13,537 nucleotides of DNA, taken from positions 1 through 13,537 of the forward strand of contig CALASV010000053.1 of NCBI GenBank assembly GCA_937888895.1. The letters are read 5' to 3'. The stretch comes from an uncultured Clostridia bacterium (GTDB taxonomy: Bacteria > Bacillota > Clostridia > Lachnospirales > Lachnospiraceae). The position numbers were made by a program, and so were the translations under genes. Positions 7,723-13,537 of the stretch are shown here, in pieces. Each line of letters begins with the position of its first letter. Positions within the stretch are counted from its first letter, which is position 1. Below the pieces are notes generated by a model. The model did no database searches. It was not told where the DNA came from and worked only from the letters and a program-made list of their open reading frames with translations.

Positions 7723-7778
7723 GACTATCGGAAAATAGATACGAGCTTTGTCTCTATTGCTTTTATTTTCCGACAGCC
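7723..7778 (-). terminator. Rho-independent terminator after hisF
   Basis: The minus-strand arms at 7764-7778 (GGCTGTCGGAAAATA) and 7723-7737 (TATTTTCCGATAGTC) form a 15-bp stem that includes two G-U pairs, then run into TTTTTTATT. The G-U pairs on this strand support minus-strand RNA as the folded form. The arm resembles that of the glgA terminator (GGCTGT followed by AAAATA). It lies 22 bp after hisF and directly before the ung ribosome site. Confidence 0.8.
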
Positions 7779-7799
7779 CTTTCACTAACTAAACAACCA

Positions 7800-8561
7800 T
7801 TATAATCTTACACTAATACCTTCTTTTCTTAAGTACTGCTTTACTTCTTTAATTTCTAATTCTTTATAATGGAATAAGGAGGCTGCTAATGCGGCGTCTG
7901 CTTTTCCAGTTGTTAAGGCATCTTTAAAGTGGGGTAGATTACCAGCACCACCAGAAGCAATGACTGGGATTTTTACAAGTTCTGAAATTCTACTTGTTAA
8001 TTCAATATCATAACCATCCTTTGTACCGTCCTTATCCATACTTGTGACTAACAATTCGCCTGCCCCAAGTTGATATGCTCTTTCTGCCCATTCTAGTGCA
8101 TCAATGCCCATATCTACTCTGCCACCGTTTTTATAAATATTCCAACCTAAGCCATCTGGTCTACGCTTTGCATCAATCGCTACAACAACACATTGGCTTC
8201 CAAACTTATCTGCTGCACGACTAATCAATTCTGGATTTAAAATAGCTGCTGTATTTACTGCAACTTTATCAGCACCTTCTCGCAAAATATCTCGAAAATC
8301 TTCTACCGTACGAATCCCACCACCAACAGTAAATGGAATAAATACTCGTTCTGCTACTTTTCGAACTAACTCTGTTTTTATATTTCTTGCATCAGAAGAA
8401 GCTGTAATATCTAAAAATACTAACTCATCAGCCCCTGCTTTATCATAAGCAGCTCCAATTTCTACTGGGTCGCCTGCATCTCTTAAATTTACAAAATTAA
8501 CCCCTTTTACCACTCTTCCATTATGTACATCTAAACATGGAATAATTCGTTTTGTAAACAT
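7800..8561 (-). CDS. hisF: Imidazole glycerol phosphate synthase, cyclase subunit (HisF)
   Basis: This 253-residue TIM-barrel protein starts MFTKRIIPCLDVHNGRVVKG and has the catalytic Asp11 and Asp130 (in AIDAKR). Phosphate-binding glycine segments are TVGGGIRTV (78-86) and ASGGAGN (202-208). HisF uses ammonia delivered from HisH to cyclise PRFAR into imidazole glycerol phosphate and AICAR in histidine synthesis. GGAGG lies 6 bases before the ATG. It follows hisH after 19 bp and ends at a terminator. The other his genes are not in the window. Confidence 0.97.
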   Translation of the reverse strand: MFTKRIIPCLDVHNGRVVKGVNFVNLRDAGDPVEIGAAYDKAGADELVFLDITASSDARNIKTELVRKVAERVFIPFTVGGGIRTVEDFRDILREGADKVAVNTAAILNPELISRAADKFGSQCVVVAIDAKRRPDGLGWNIYKNGGRVDMGIDALEWAERAYQLGAGELLVTSMDKDGTKDGYDIELTSRISELVKIPVIASGGAGNLPHFKDALTTGKADAALAASLFHYKELEIKEVKQYLRKEGISVRL

Positions 8562-8580
8562 TGTTTTCCTCCATTCTTAC

Positions 8581-9183
8581 TTACAACGTAGCAAAATTTT
8601 TCAGTAATTTTAATCCTATTTCTCCACTCTTTTCTGGGTGAAATTGACAAGCAAATACTTGCTCTTTTTCTACAGCAGCATGAATATCTACGACATAGTC
8701 TGTAGTTGCTGCTACAACTGGTTCTTCTGCTGATAAATAATAAGAATGAACAAAATATACAAATGCATCCTGAGGAATATCCTGAAATAAACGCGAAGTT
8801 GGATTGATAGTTAAGGAATTCCAGCCAATGTGAGGCACTTTAAATCCCTCTTTATCTGGTATTCTTTTAATGGTTCCTTTCAAAATAGAAAGTCCCTGTA
8901 CTCCTGGTGATTCCTCACTCGCTTCAAATAAAAGCTGTAATCCTAAACAAATTCCAAGTAATGGTATTTTTCTTTTCACAGCCTGTCTAATTACTTCGGA
9001 AAGCCCTCTTGTATTTAACTTTTCCATTGCTTCACCAAAAGCACCTACGCCCGGTAAAATAATTTTATCTGCCCCTAATATTTCTTCTGGATTAGAAGTT
9101 ATCGTTGCTTCTTCTCCAAGAAAAAGCAACGCTTTCTGTACACTTTTTAAATTTCCTGCATCATAATCAATTATTGCAATCAT
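8581..9183 (-). CDS. hisH: Imidazole glycerol phosphate synthase, glutamine amidotransferase subunit (HisH)
   Basis: This 200-residue class I glutamine amidotransferase starts MIAIIDYDAGNLKSV. The nucleophile Cys79 sits in GICLGLQLL, and His182 and Glu184 of the triad are in QFHPEKSG. The oxyanion-region PGVGAFG is at about 44-50. It releases ammonia from glutamine and passes it to HisF. A longer frame from 9210 would add nine residues unlike the family (MNWPRSRQR); the ATG at 9183, with AAGGAG 10 bases upstream, gives the standard N-terminus. It begins 7 bp after the stop of the preceding membrane-protein fragment, so the two are probably cotranscribed. Confidence 0.96.
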   Translation of the reverse strand: MIAIIDYDAGNLKSVQKALLFLGEEATITSNPEEILGADKIILPGVGAFGEAMEKLNTRGLSEVIRQAVKRKIPLLGICLGLQLLFEASEESPGVQGLSILKGTIKRIPDKEGFKVPHIGWNSLTINPTSRLFQDIPQDAFVYFVHSYYLSAEEPVVAATTDYVVDIHAAVEKEQVFACQFHPEKSGEIGLKLLKNFATL

Positions 9184-9190
9184 TCTCTGC

Positions 9191-9892
9191 CTACTCCTTG
9201 GCCAATTCACATTCTTTTACAATTTCATAAATAGTATTACTATATTCTTTGGAAGCCTCTGCACTTGTCATCGCTTGTTCTAATTGATTACGAAGCACTT
9301 CTGCCTCATCTTCCGATATATGAAATGTTTTTTCTAACTCTTTTAATATTTGTGTTCGAACAAAATCTAAATCTCTATCAATTCCCAATGGAATTGCTGT
9401 TTCATAATACTTTCCATAACGATACATTCCCTTTAATAAAGAATGTAATGCAGATTCATAATCTTCCATTACGATATGACTATTATAAGAATTTAATTCT
9501 TTATTTACAAACATAACCGTCATAATCTTATCGTTTAACTCTTGGTCTTCCTTCTTAATATCTAAACCATAAATCTGCTCATAAGCATCATTATAATAAC
9601 TAACATCATTATCTAATGCAAGCTGAAAACTTTTTTCTGCACTATCTATACTGACAGAATAACTAAACAAATCACTACCAAAAGCAATACCAACAGCACA
9701 AACAGCAAATAAAACAAATACAATTGTTGCACCAACACGATTAATTCTCGTTTCTTGTACTTCCTCTAATACTTGTTTTGCTTCTTCTAATTTCTTTGCT
9801 TTTTTTGCTTCTTTCGCTAATTGTTGCTCTTGTGCTTTTCTTTCTTTTTCTAATTTATCAGCTTCACTCTTTTCTTTTTTTGCTATCTTTTC
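9191..9892 (-). pseudogene. C-terminal part of a zinc-ribbon membrane protein, in a shifted frame
   Basis: This frame has no ATG, GTG or TTG between its upstream stop (9899-9901) and a TTG at 9670, which would start inside the mature domain. Read from 9892 it begins EKIAKKEKSEADKLEKERKA and continues the Lys/Glu/Ala-rich helix that ends the upstream gene. A membrane segment VGATIVFVLFAVCAVGIAFG follows at segment residues 53-72. After it comes an extracytoplasmic helical domain of about 160 residues, with repeated Tyr/Glu/Leu patterns that could be TPR-like. The continuity of composition and topology indicates that this is the second half of the gene starting at 10764, separated by a one-base loss. 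The function is not recognised. It could still be made by frameshifting, but no classical slippery heptamer is seen. Confidence 0.72.
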
Positions 9893-10764
9893 GCTTCTTT
9901 AGCTAATTTTTTTTCTTCTGCTTTTTTTGTCTTTGCTTCAAGAAGTTCTTCTTCTGTTGGTTCTGGTTTTATTTTAGAAGGGTCAACTGGAACATTACCA
10001 AAAATACGCTTGAAAAATGGCTTTTTCTCTTTTTTTTCTTTTTTCTTCTTTTTCCCTGCCTGGTCTTCTTCTATACTTCCAGCAAGCATTGCGCCTAAAT
10101 CTTGGTCTACTTCTGCTTTTTCTTTATGTTCTTCCTCTTCTAAATCTTGAAAAAGACCATCTAATTCAACAAAATTTAATTCATTTACTAAATCTTGGTC
10201 TATTCCAGCAACAGCATCCATATCTACATTTTCTGTCTTTATATCTGCCCCATTTGTTTCAGGTACACTATCTATAAAATTTTGTGTAGATAAATCCATT
10301 TCTGGTAATTCAAAACCCATTCCTTCTGCCGATGAACCATCTGGTAATACAAAGTCTAACTCTTCTAATGACTGTATTCCATTCAATGAATTAAAATCTA
10401 ACTCTTCTAACTCATTTTCTTTTGCAGTAGTTTCTTTTACATCATTTTCTTCTATAATAGATTCTAAATTTGTAGGTTCTAAATTTTCTGATACTGTCTC
10501 ATCTTCCAAAATATTTGAAATACTTTTTATTGGCAATTCTTCTATTTCTTCTAAAGAAGGAGCTTTTTCCTTTATTTTCTGTTTTGACAATTCCTGTGAA
10601 AATAATGCATCAAACTCATCAAAATCATCAAAAATATTATAACCATCTTTTATTTCTTCATCTGAGTCAAAAAAACTATCTTTTCCCTCGTTCCTTTGTT
10701 TGCAATTTGGACAGTATTCTAAATTTTCTTCTATTTCTGCCCCACAATGCTTACAAATCACCAT
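9883..10764 (-). CDS. Zinc-ribbon protein with acidic linker, N-terminal part of a frameshifted membrane protein
   Basis: The chosen ATG at 10764 (MVICKHCGAEIEENLEYCPN) has GAGG 6 bases upstream; a further ATG at 10776 has a poor site. Cys4, Cys7, Cys18 and Cys21 form a CxxC-x10-CxxC zinc ribbon. Residues 25-235 are strongly acidic and low in complexity, with recurring LEELDF-like units. A lysine stretch at about 238-250 leads to FFKRIFGNVPVDPSKIKPEP and a charged helix that stops at TAG (9883-9885). Adding one A to the AAAA run at 9888-9891 gives KEAKKIAKKEKSEAD and joins this to the next frame, for a total of about 529 residues: cytoplasmic zinc ribbon, linker, helix, one membrane pass and an outer domain. 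The gene family is not recognised further. Confidence 0.75.
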   Translation of the reverse strand: MVICKHCGAEIEENLEYCPNCKQRNEGKDSFFDSDEEIKDGYNIFDDFDEFDALFSQELSKQKIKEKAPSLEEIEELPIKSISNILEDETVSENLEPTNLESIIEENDVKETTAKENELEELDFNSLNGIQSLEELDFVLPDGSSAEGMGFELPEMDLSTQNFIDSVPETNGADIKTENVDMDAVAGIDQDLVNELNFVELDGLFQDLEEEEHKEKAEVDQDLGAMLAGSIEEDQAGKKKKKEKKEKKPFFKRIFGNVPVDPSKIKPEPTEEELLEAKTKKAEEKKLAKEAKR

Positions 10765-10799
10765 TTTGTCCCTCATTCCTGCCTAATTTCCGTATCTTT

Positions 10800-10822
10800 A
10801 AAAAAAGCACAGCTTGGCTCTT
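10800..10822 (-). terminator. Weak terminator after cheV
   Basis: On the minus strand AAGAGC pairs with GCTTTT (one G-U) around an 8-base loop containing AGCT, and runs into TTTTTTT. It lies about 10 bp after the cheV stop codon. The stem is short, so read-through into the zinc-ribbon gene is likely. Confidence 0.4.
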
Positions 10823-10831
10823 ATTACATAA

Positions 10832-11545
10832 TTATTTTAAAATCAAACGGTCAATCTCGCCCACTAACGTATTAATTTCTGGCTTTGTAATCTGTGCATC
10901 CGCACCTAAAGATTTACCTTTTCTCATCATATCATCTGAAATCATAGAGGAGAAAATAATAACTGGCAAGAAAGATGTCTTAGAAGAACTCTTAATCAAT
11001 TTTGTCAAATGATGTCCGTCCATTCTTGGCATTTCAATATCTGTAATTACTAATTTAACCTTCTGTTCTAATGTGCCTTCTTCAACAAATTTACTAATTT
11101 TATCCCAAGCTTCTTGTCCATCCATATTTACAATCAAATTACTATACCCTGCTGTCTTTAAACAATCTTGAATTAAATGAGACAATAAAGGAGAATCTTC
11201 TGCAATCAATATTGGTAAATCATTACGTTCTCTTTCACCAAGTTCCTTTACTGTTTCTACTCGCAATGTTGTTTCTGGACTAATATCTGCAATAATCTTT
11301 TCAAAATCAAGCAAAATAATCAAACGACCATTTAATTTAATAATACCTGTTGCTACACCATCGCCCTTTGCACTTATCGTTACATCTGGTTTTAAAATAT
11401 CTGCCCAAGAAACTCTATGAATACCAACAACCGTATGTACATGAAACGCTGCATTCGTATGATTAAAATAAGTAACTACATATAAATCTGTTGCTTCATT
11501 TTTAGAACTGCCTAAATTAAGTACTTTCGCAAGATTGATACTCAT
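10832..11545 (-). pseudogene. cheV: CheV chemotaxis coupling protein, C-terminal part (rest of CheW domain and receiver domain)
   Basis: This frame carries the second half of the CheW-like domain (SINLAKVLNLG, then DLYVVTYFNHTNAAFHV and GIHRVSW) and a complete receiver domain. Counting from the in-frame ATG at 11545, the receiver has Glu116-Asp117 in LIAEDSP, the phosphoacceptor Asp169 in TDIEMPRMDG and Lys221 in ITKPE. The order CheW then receiver is that of CheV, which couples chemoreceptors to CheA and adapts when phosphorylated. The beginning of the CheW domain is in a different frame at 11544-11723. The apparent open frame up to 11674 is only the shifted reading of that segment. The ATG at 11545 has no proper ribosome site, so a separate product is doubtful. 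Confidence 0.82.
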
Positions 11546-11723
11546 CTCTTGGCATAAAAATACCTTCAATGCTAGGGTCTGAATTTGGTACTGGTACAGC
11601 TTTTGTATATGGTAAAATTTCGCGTATTTTTGCAACATTAATACCATAATGGTTTTCCCCCACAGTAAATTCAAGAATCTCTAATTCATTCGTTCCACTT
11701 TCTAATAAAATACCTGTATCCAT
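11517..11723 (-). pseudogene. cheV: CheV chemotaxis coupling protein, N-terminal part (start of CheW domain)
   Basis: The ATG at 11723 (MDTGILLESGTNELEILEF) has GGAGG 8 bases upstream. The first 60 residues match the start of CheV and CheW domains, including NELEILEFTVGENHYGINV, KIREILPY and the Pro-rich PVPNSDPSIEGIFMPRD. After MPRD the frame reads EYQSCEST and stops at 11517-11519, whereas a +1 shift gives SINLAKVLNLG. Family members normally have about four residues between the Arg-Gly/Asp and this strand, so an 11-base (or 8-base) loss fits better than a one-base error. Total intact length would be about 300 residues, as in Bacillus subtilis CheV (from memory). As written, the gene cannot make full-length CheV. 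Confidence 0.82.
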
Positions 11724-11757
11724 ATGTACTTCCTCCATGATAATTATTCTAATAATC

Positions 11758-11889
11758 GTAACTATTCAGTACCTTCATAGTTACGATTCGCAAATCCATG
11801 AAAATCAGCTCCGCTGATGGGATGCTCACATCTGAATCACTTTCTTACGGACAAAACAGCAAGTGTTTTGTCCTGTGCTGAACAGTTAC
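11758..11889 (-). repeat. 132-bp palindromic multi-hairpin element in the cheV leader
   Basis: The outer arms at 11758-11772 and 11875-11889 pair over 15 positions with one mismatch and one G-U on the minus-strand RNA. Inside are GGACAAAACA/TGTTTTGTCC (11849-11873, perfect 10 bp, 5-base loop) and ATCAGC/GCTGAT (11804-11818). The left arm can instead pair locally: CGTAACTAT (11757-11765) with ATAGTTACG (11777-11785), 9 bp perfect. The two folds exclude each other. The terminal sequence GTAACTGTTCAGC is shared with the element at 12696-12746. No U tract follows, so it is not a simple terminator. It may be a dispersed palindromic repeat, a structured leader, or both. Confidence 0.65.
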
Positions 11890-11904
11890 TAATACTCTTA
11901 TATT

Positions 11905-11933
11905 ATTATAGTATAAATTAACACATAATTCAA
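11905..11933 (-). promoter_or_regulatory. Putative promoter for cheV
   Basis: On the minus strand TTGAAT (11928-11933) and TATAAT (11905-11910) are exactly 17 bases apart, immediately after the lipoprotein stop codon. Predicted transcription from near 11898 would pass through the 132-bp structured element before reaching cheV at 11723, giving a leader of about 175 bases. Confidence 0.6.
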
Positions 11934-11936
11934 ATC

Positions 11937-12668
11937 TTATTTCAATTTTATAAACACAACATTATCATTCTCATTTTCTAAAATTATATTGATTGTATCC
12001 ATTTCTTCTTTTTTCACTTCAAAAATAAGAACTGCTGGCTTTTTTTCTTTTGCTGGAACTGTAATTGGCATATACTGCAAATCATTTTCTAACATAGAAA
12101 GAGATGCTTTATATCTATTATCTACATTCACTGCTAATACACAAGTTAAATTTTTCTTAGAAGCATCAAATACTAACTCTTTTTCTGTTTGATTTTCAAT
12201 CTCAAATTCAACAACAATATACTGTTTTCCGTCTTTTGCCTCTAAATGATAATATTCATTACTAACGACAGAATCTTTTATTGTATATTGTTTATAATAC
12301 AAACGGAACCCTTCTTGTCCAATTAATTGTGTTAATTGTTCTACGGTTTCCTCGGAATCTCCAGCAAGAGGAGTAACCGTTGGTGAATTATTCAACCCTT
12401 GTGATGTCCCATTATTTTTATCTGAAGATTGCACTATGGAAGTTGGTGTTGGTACTGGTGTTAATGTTGGCGTTGGTGTCAGTAACTCTTCCATTTCTGT
12501 TTTAGACAATAATACAGAAGGAAATTTACCATCATTTTGCAATAATGCTTCTGCTGCATATTCTGCCACAACATCCATTTCCTTATCTGTCAAAGGAACA
12601 TCAGACAAACAACCGCACATCATTCCCATCATTAGAGATACTCCCACTATCTTTATTTTTTTTCTCAA
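11937..12668 (-). CDS. Putative lipoprotein with Thr/Pro linker and DUF4352-like C-terminal domain
   Basis: This 243-residue protein starts at TTG with GGGGG 8 bases upstream. Lys/Arg at positions 2-6, a hydrophobic stretch and MMCGC give a lipoprotein signal, with Cys20 the likely lipidated residue, so the protein should be anchored outside the membrane. Residues 23-45 (PLTDKEMDVVAEYAAEALLQ) resemble a short conserved helix seen after the signal in other Lachnospiraceae lipoproteins (from memory). A linker rich in TPTPTLTPVP and Asn/Ser spans about 64-105. The remainder, with KQYIVVEFEIENQTEKELVFD at 148-168, looks like an Ig-like beta domain of the DUF4352 sort. The function is unknown. It is a single gene with its own promoter, between a kinase and cheV. 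Confidence 0.8.
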   Translation of the reverse strand: MRKKIKIVGVSLMMGMMCGCLSDVPLTDKEMDVVAEYAAEALLQNDGKFPSVLLSKTEMEELLTPTPTLTPVPTPTSIVQSSDKNNGTSQGLNNSPTVTPLAGDSEETVEQLTQLIGQEGFRLYYKQYTIKDSVVSNEYYHLEAKDGKQYIVVEFEIENQTEKELVFDASKKNLTCVLAVNVDNRYKASLSMLENDLQYMPITVPAKEKKPAVLIFEVKKEEMDTINIILENENDNVVFIKLK

Positions 12669-12695
12669 AAGAAATACCCCCTGTTTCTAAATTTT

Positions 12696-12746
12696 TTGTA
12701 ACAGTTCAGCCATAGACAAAATAAATGTATCGCTGAACTATTACAA
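12696..12746 (-). repeat. 51-bp palindrome sharing its ends with the cheV-leader element
   Basis: TTGTAACAGTTCAGC (12696-12710) and GCTGAACTATTACAA (12732-12746) form a 15-bp stem; its single variation is a G-U pair on the minus-strand RNA and an A-C mismatch on the plus strand. The 21-base interior includes a further ATA/TAT match. It lies about 15 bases after the predicted start of the lipoprotein transcript and lacks a U tract on the minus strand. Confidence 0.65.
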
Positions 12747-12767
12747 TCTTTTGAATATATTATTCTC

Positions 12768-12796
12768 ATTGTAACACTTCTACGAGTATTCGGCAA
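12768..12796 (-). promoter_or_regulatory. Putative promoter for the lipoprotein gene
   Basis: On the minus strand TTGCCG (12791-12796) and TACAAT (12768-12773) are separated by 17 bases, about 100 bp upstream of the TTG start at 12668. The palindrome at 12696-12746 falls within the resulting leader. Confidence 0.5.
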
Positions 12797-12814
12797 TATT
12801 CTTAAAAAATTTAT

Positions 12815-12881
12815 TTAAAAAAATAATCCTTTTGTATACTAAAAAAACTTTTATAATTCATTTAATATAAAAAGGATTATT
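12815..12881 (-). terminator. Rho-independent terminator after the histidine kinase
   Basis: AATAATCCTTTT (12870-12881 on the minus strand) pairs perfectly with AAAAGGATTATT (12822-12833), closing an A/T-rich loop of 36 bases, and is followed by a T run into TTTTTAAATAAA. It begins 6 bp after the kinase stop codon. Confidence 0.82.
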
Positions 12882-12887
12882 TTCCCA

Positions 12888-13537
12888 TTAACCATCTAAT
12901 TCAAACCAAAACTCTACTCCATTACTATGATTGATAACACCATATCGTTTATTATGAGCTTCCATAATTGCCTTTACAATCGAAAGACCAATACCATTAC
13001 CACCATATTCTCTTGTTCTTGCTTTATCTACTTTATAAAATTTAATCCATATTTTATCAATATCAGCTTCAGGAATAGGGTCTCCTGTATTAAAAACGGA
13101 AACTCTTACTGTATTTTCATTTTTTCTAACACGAATATCAATTACTTTTTCATTGGTTGCATAATGAATCGCATTCGTTAAATAATTTGTTACAACTTCT
13201 TCTATCATATACTCATCTGCCCAAACATCGATAGGCTCTGATTGCTGAAATAATAATTGTATTTCATTTTGTTTTATTAAAATATCAGAAGATTCTAATA
13301 CAGAACGTACTAAAGCTACAATATCAAATCGTTCTATTTCTACCATACCATTGCCAAATTCTAATTGATTCAATGTCAACAATTTCTTTACCATTTTATT
13401 CATTTTAGAAGCTTCGTCAATAATAACATCGCAATAAAATTCTCGACTCTCTACATCTTCAGTAATATTATCTTTCAACCCTTCTGCATATCCTTGAATT
13501 AAAAACGCCAATTGCTTTAATTCAAGGATATGCAGAA
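12888..13537 (-). CDS. Sensor histidine kinase, C-terminal part, running off the window through a foldback
   Basis: The frame ends at TAA (12888-12890) and stays open to the window edge. It contains the tail of the dimerisation domain (IQGYAEGLKDNI, then EASKMNKMVKKLLTLNQLE) and a complete ATPase domain: N box NYLTNAI (near 13187), G1 NTGDPIPEADI, F box IWIKFYKVDKAR and G2 GGNGIGLSIVKAI (near 13004). This is the layout of membrane-bound kinases paired with OmpR-family regulators. The sequence is trustworthy only up to about 13503. Beyond that the frame reads ELKQLAFLIQ instead of the expected ELKTPIALIQ, because the end is an inverted copy. The phosphorylated His, sensor domain and partner regulator are not present. 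Confidence 0.88.
   Translation of the reverse strand, partial: LHILELKQLAFLIQGYAEGLKDNITEDVESREFYCDVIIDEASKMNKMVKKLLTLNQLEFGNGMVEIERFDIVALVRSVLESSDILIKQNEIQLLFQQSEPIDVWADEYMIEEVVTNYLTNAIHYATNEKVIDIRVRKNENTVRVSVFNTGDPIPEADIDKIWIKFYKVDKARTREYGGNGIGLSIVKAIMEAHNKRYGVINHSNGVEFWFELDG
13482..13537. repeat. Perfect 22-bp inverted repeat at the window end (foldback)
   Basis: Positions 13482-13503 and 13516-13537 are perfect reverse complements around a 12-base loop (AACGCCAATTGC). The plus strand from 13493 reads LELKTPIALIQGYAE, the canonical kinase H-box region, whereas the gene lies on the minus strand. The tip is therefore an inverted second copy of kinase sequence, joined through a natural short repeat (GAATTAAA/TTTAATTC) in the gene. 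Confidence 0.85.

Noticed and set aside
9184..9210. Longer HisH start at 9210
   Set aside because: It overlaps the stop of the upstream gene, and the added residues do not match HisH, whose family begins at MIAIIDYDAGN.
9883..9903. Programmed -1 ribosomal frameshift in the zinc-ribbon gene
   Set aside because: The window available for slipping (between the -1 frame TAA and the 0 frame TAG) contains no X-XXY-YYZ heptamer and no strong downstream hairpin was seen, so an indel is the simpler reading.
11546..11674. Open frame upstream of the CheV C-terminal part (starting MNLLWGKTIM) as a real N-terminus
   Set aside because: It is the shifted reading of the CheW-domain coding sequence, which makes sense only in the other frame; the residues do not resemble any CheV start.
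11758..11889. Cyclic di-GMP (GEMM-I) riboswitch before cheV
   Set aside because: The position is tempting, but the conserved GEMM core sequence and tetraloop-receptor elements are not present.
13482..13537. Invertible phase-variation switch or transposon end
   Set aside because: The arms are kinase coding sequence itself, no recombinase is nearby and the window stops exactly at the arm end, so a foldback artefact is more likely.

Overview
This window is AT-rich, low-GC DNA in which every convincing gene lies on the minus strand. The gene set points to a spore-forming, diaminopimelate-type Firmicute of class Clostridia, most likely Lachnospiraceae. The clues are a full-length Spo0A, a MurE with the DNPR motif of meso-diaminopimelate ligases, CheV, a GT5 glycogen synthase, and small lipoproteins and zinc-ribbon membrane proteins of a kind common in that family. 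The family assignment is inference from protein flavour, not a database match.

Layout from left to right (transcription runs right to left): the 5' end of priA (cut by the window edge) behind its own promoter; the peptidoglycan ligases murE-murF, overlapping by 4 bp; glgA with a promoter and a strong terminator; spo0A with a promoter and an 11-bp tandem repeat upstream of it; ung followed 2 bp later by a radical SAM/SPASM gene; hisH-hisF (imidazole glycerol phosphate synthase), ending in a terminator and preceded closely by a zinc-ribbon membrane protein; cheV; a lipoprotein; and the 3' part of a sensor histidine kinase running off the right edge.

Three places are not intact. The zinc-ribbon membrane protein is split into two frames by an apparent one-base loss in an A run near 9887-9892. 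cheV is split near 11543, and family alignment suggests about four residues are missing there. The last 56 bp form a perfect 22-bp inverted repeat: the plus strand at the tip encodes the canonical kinase H-box, while the minus-strand frame carries a scrambled one. That looks like a foldback at a contig end.

The most interesting non-coding signal is a pair of palindromic elements at 11758-11889 (132 bp) and 12696-12746 (51 bp). They share the terminal sequence GTAAYWGTTCAGC, and each sits a few bases downstream of a good sigma-A-type promoter, in the 5' leaders of cheV and of the lipoprotein gene. G-U pairs favour folding of the minus-strand (transcribed) RNA. They may be members of a dispersed palindromic repeat family or structured leader RNAs.

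No tRNA, rRNA, CRISPR array, insertion sequence or phage gene was seen. No gap between genes exceeds 300 bp.
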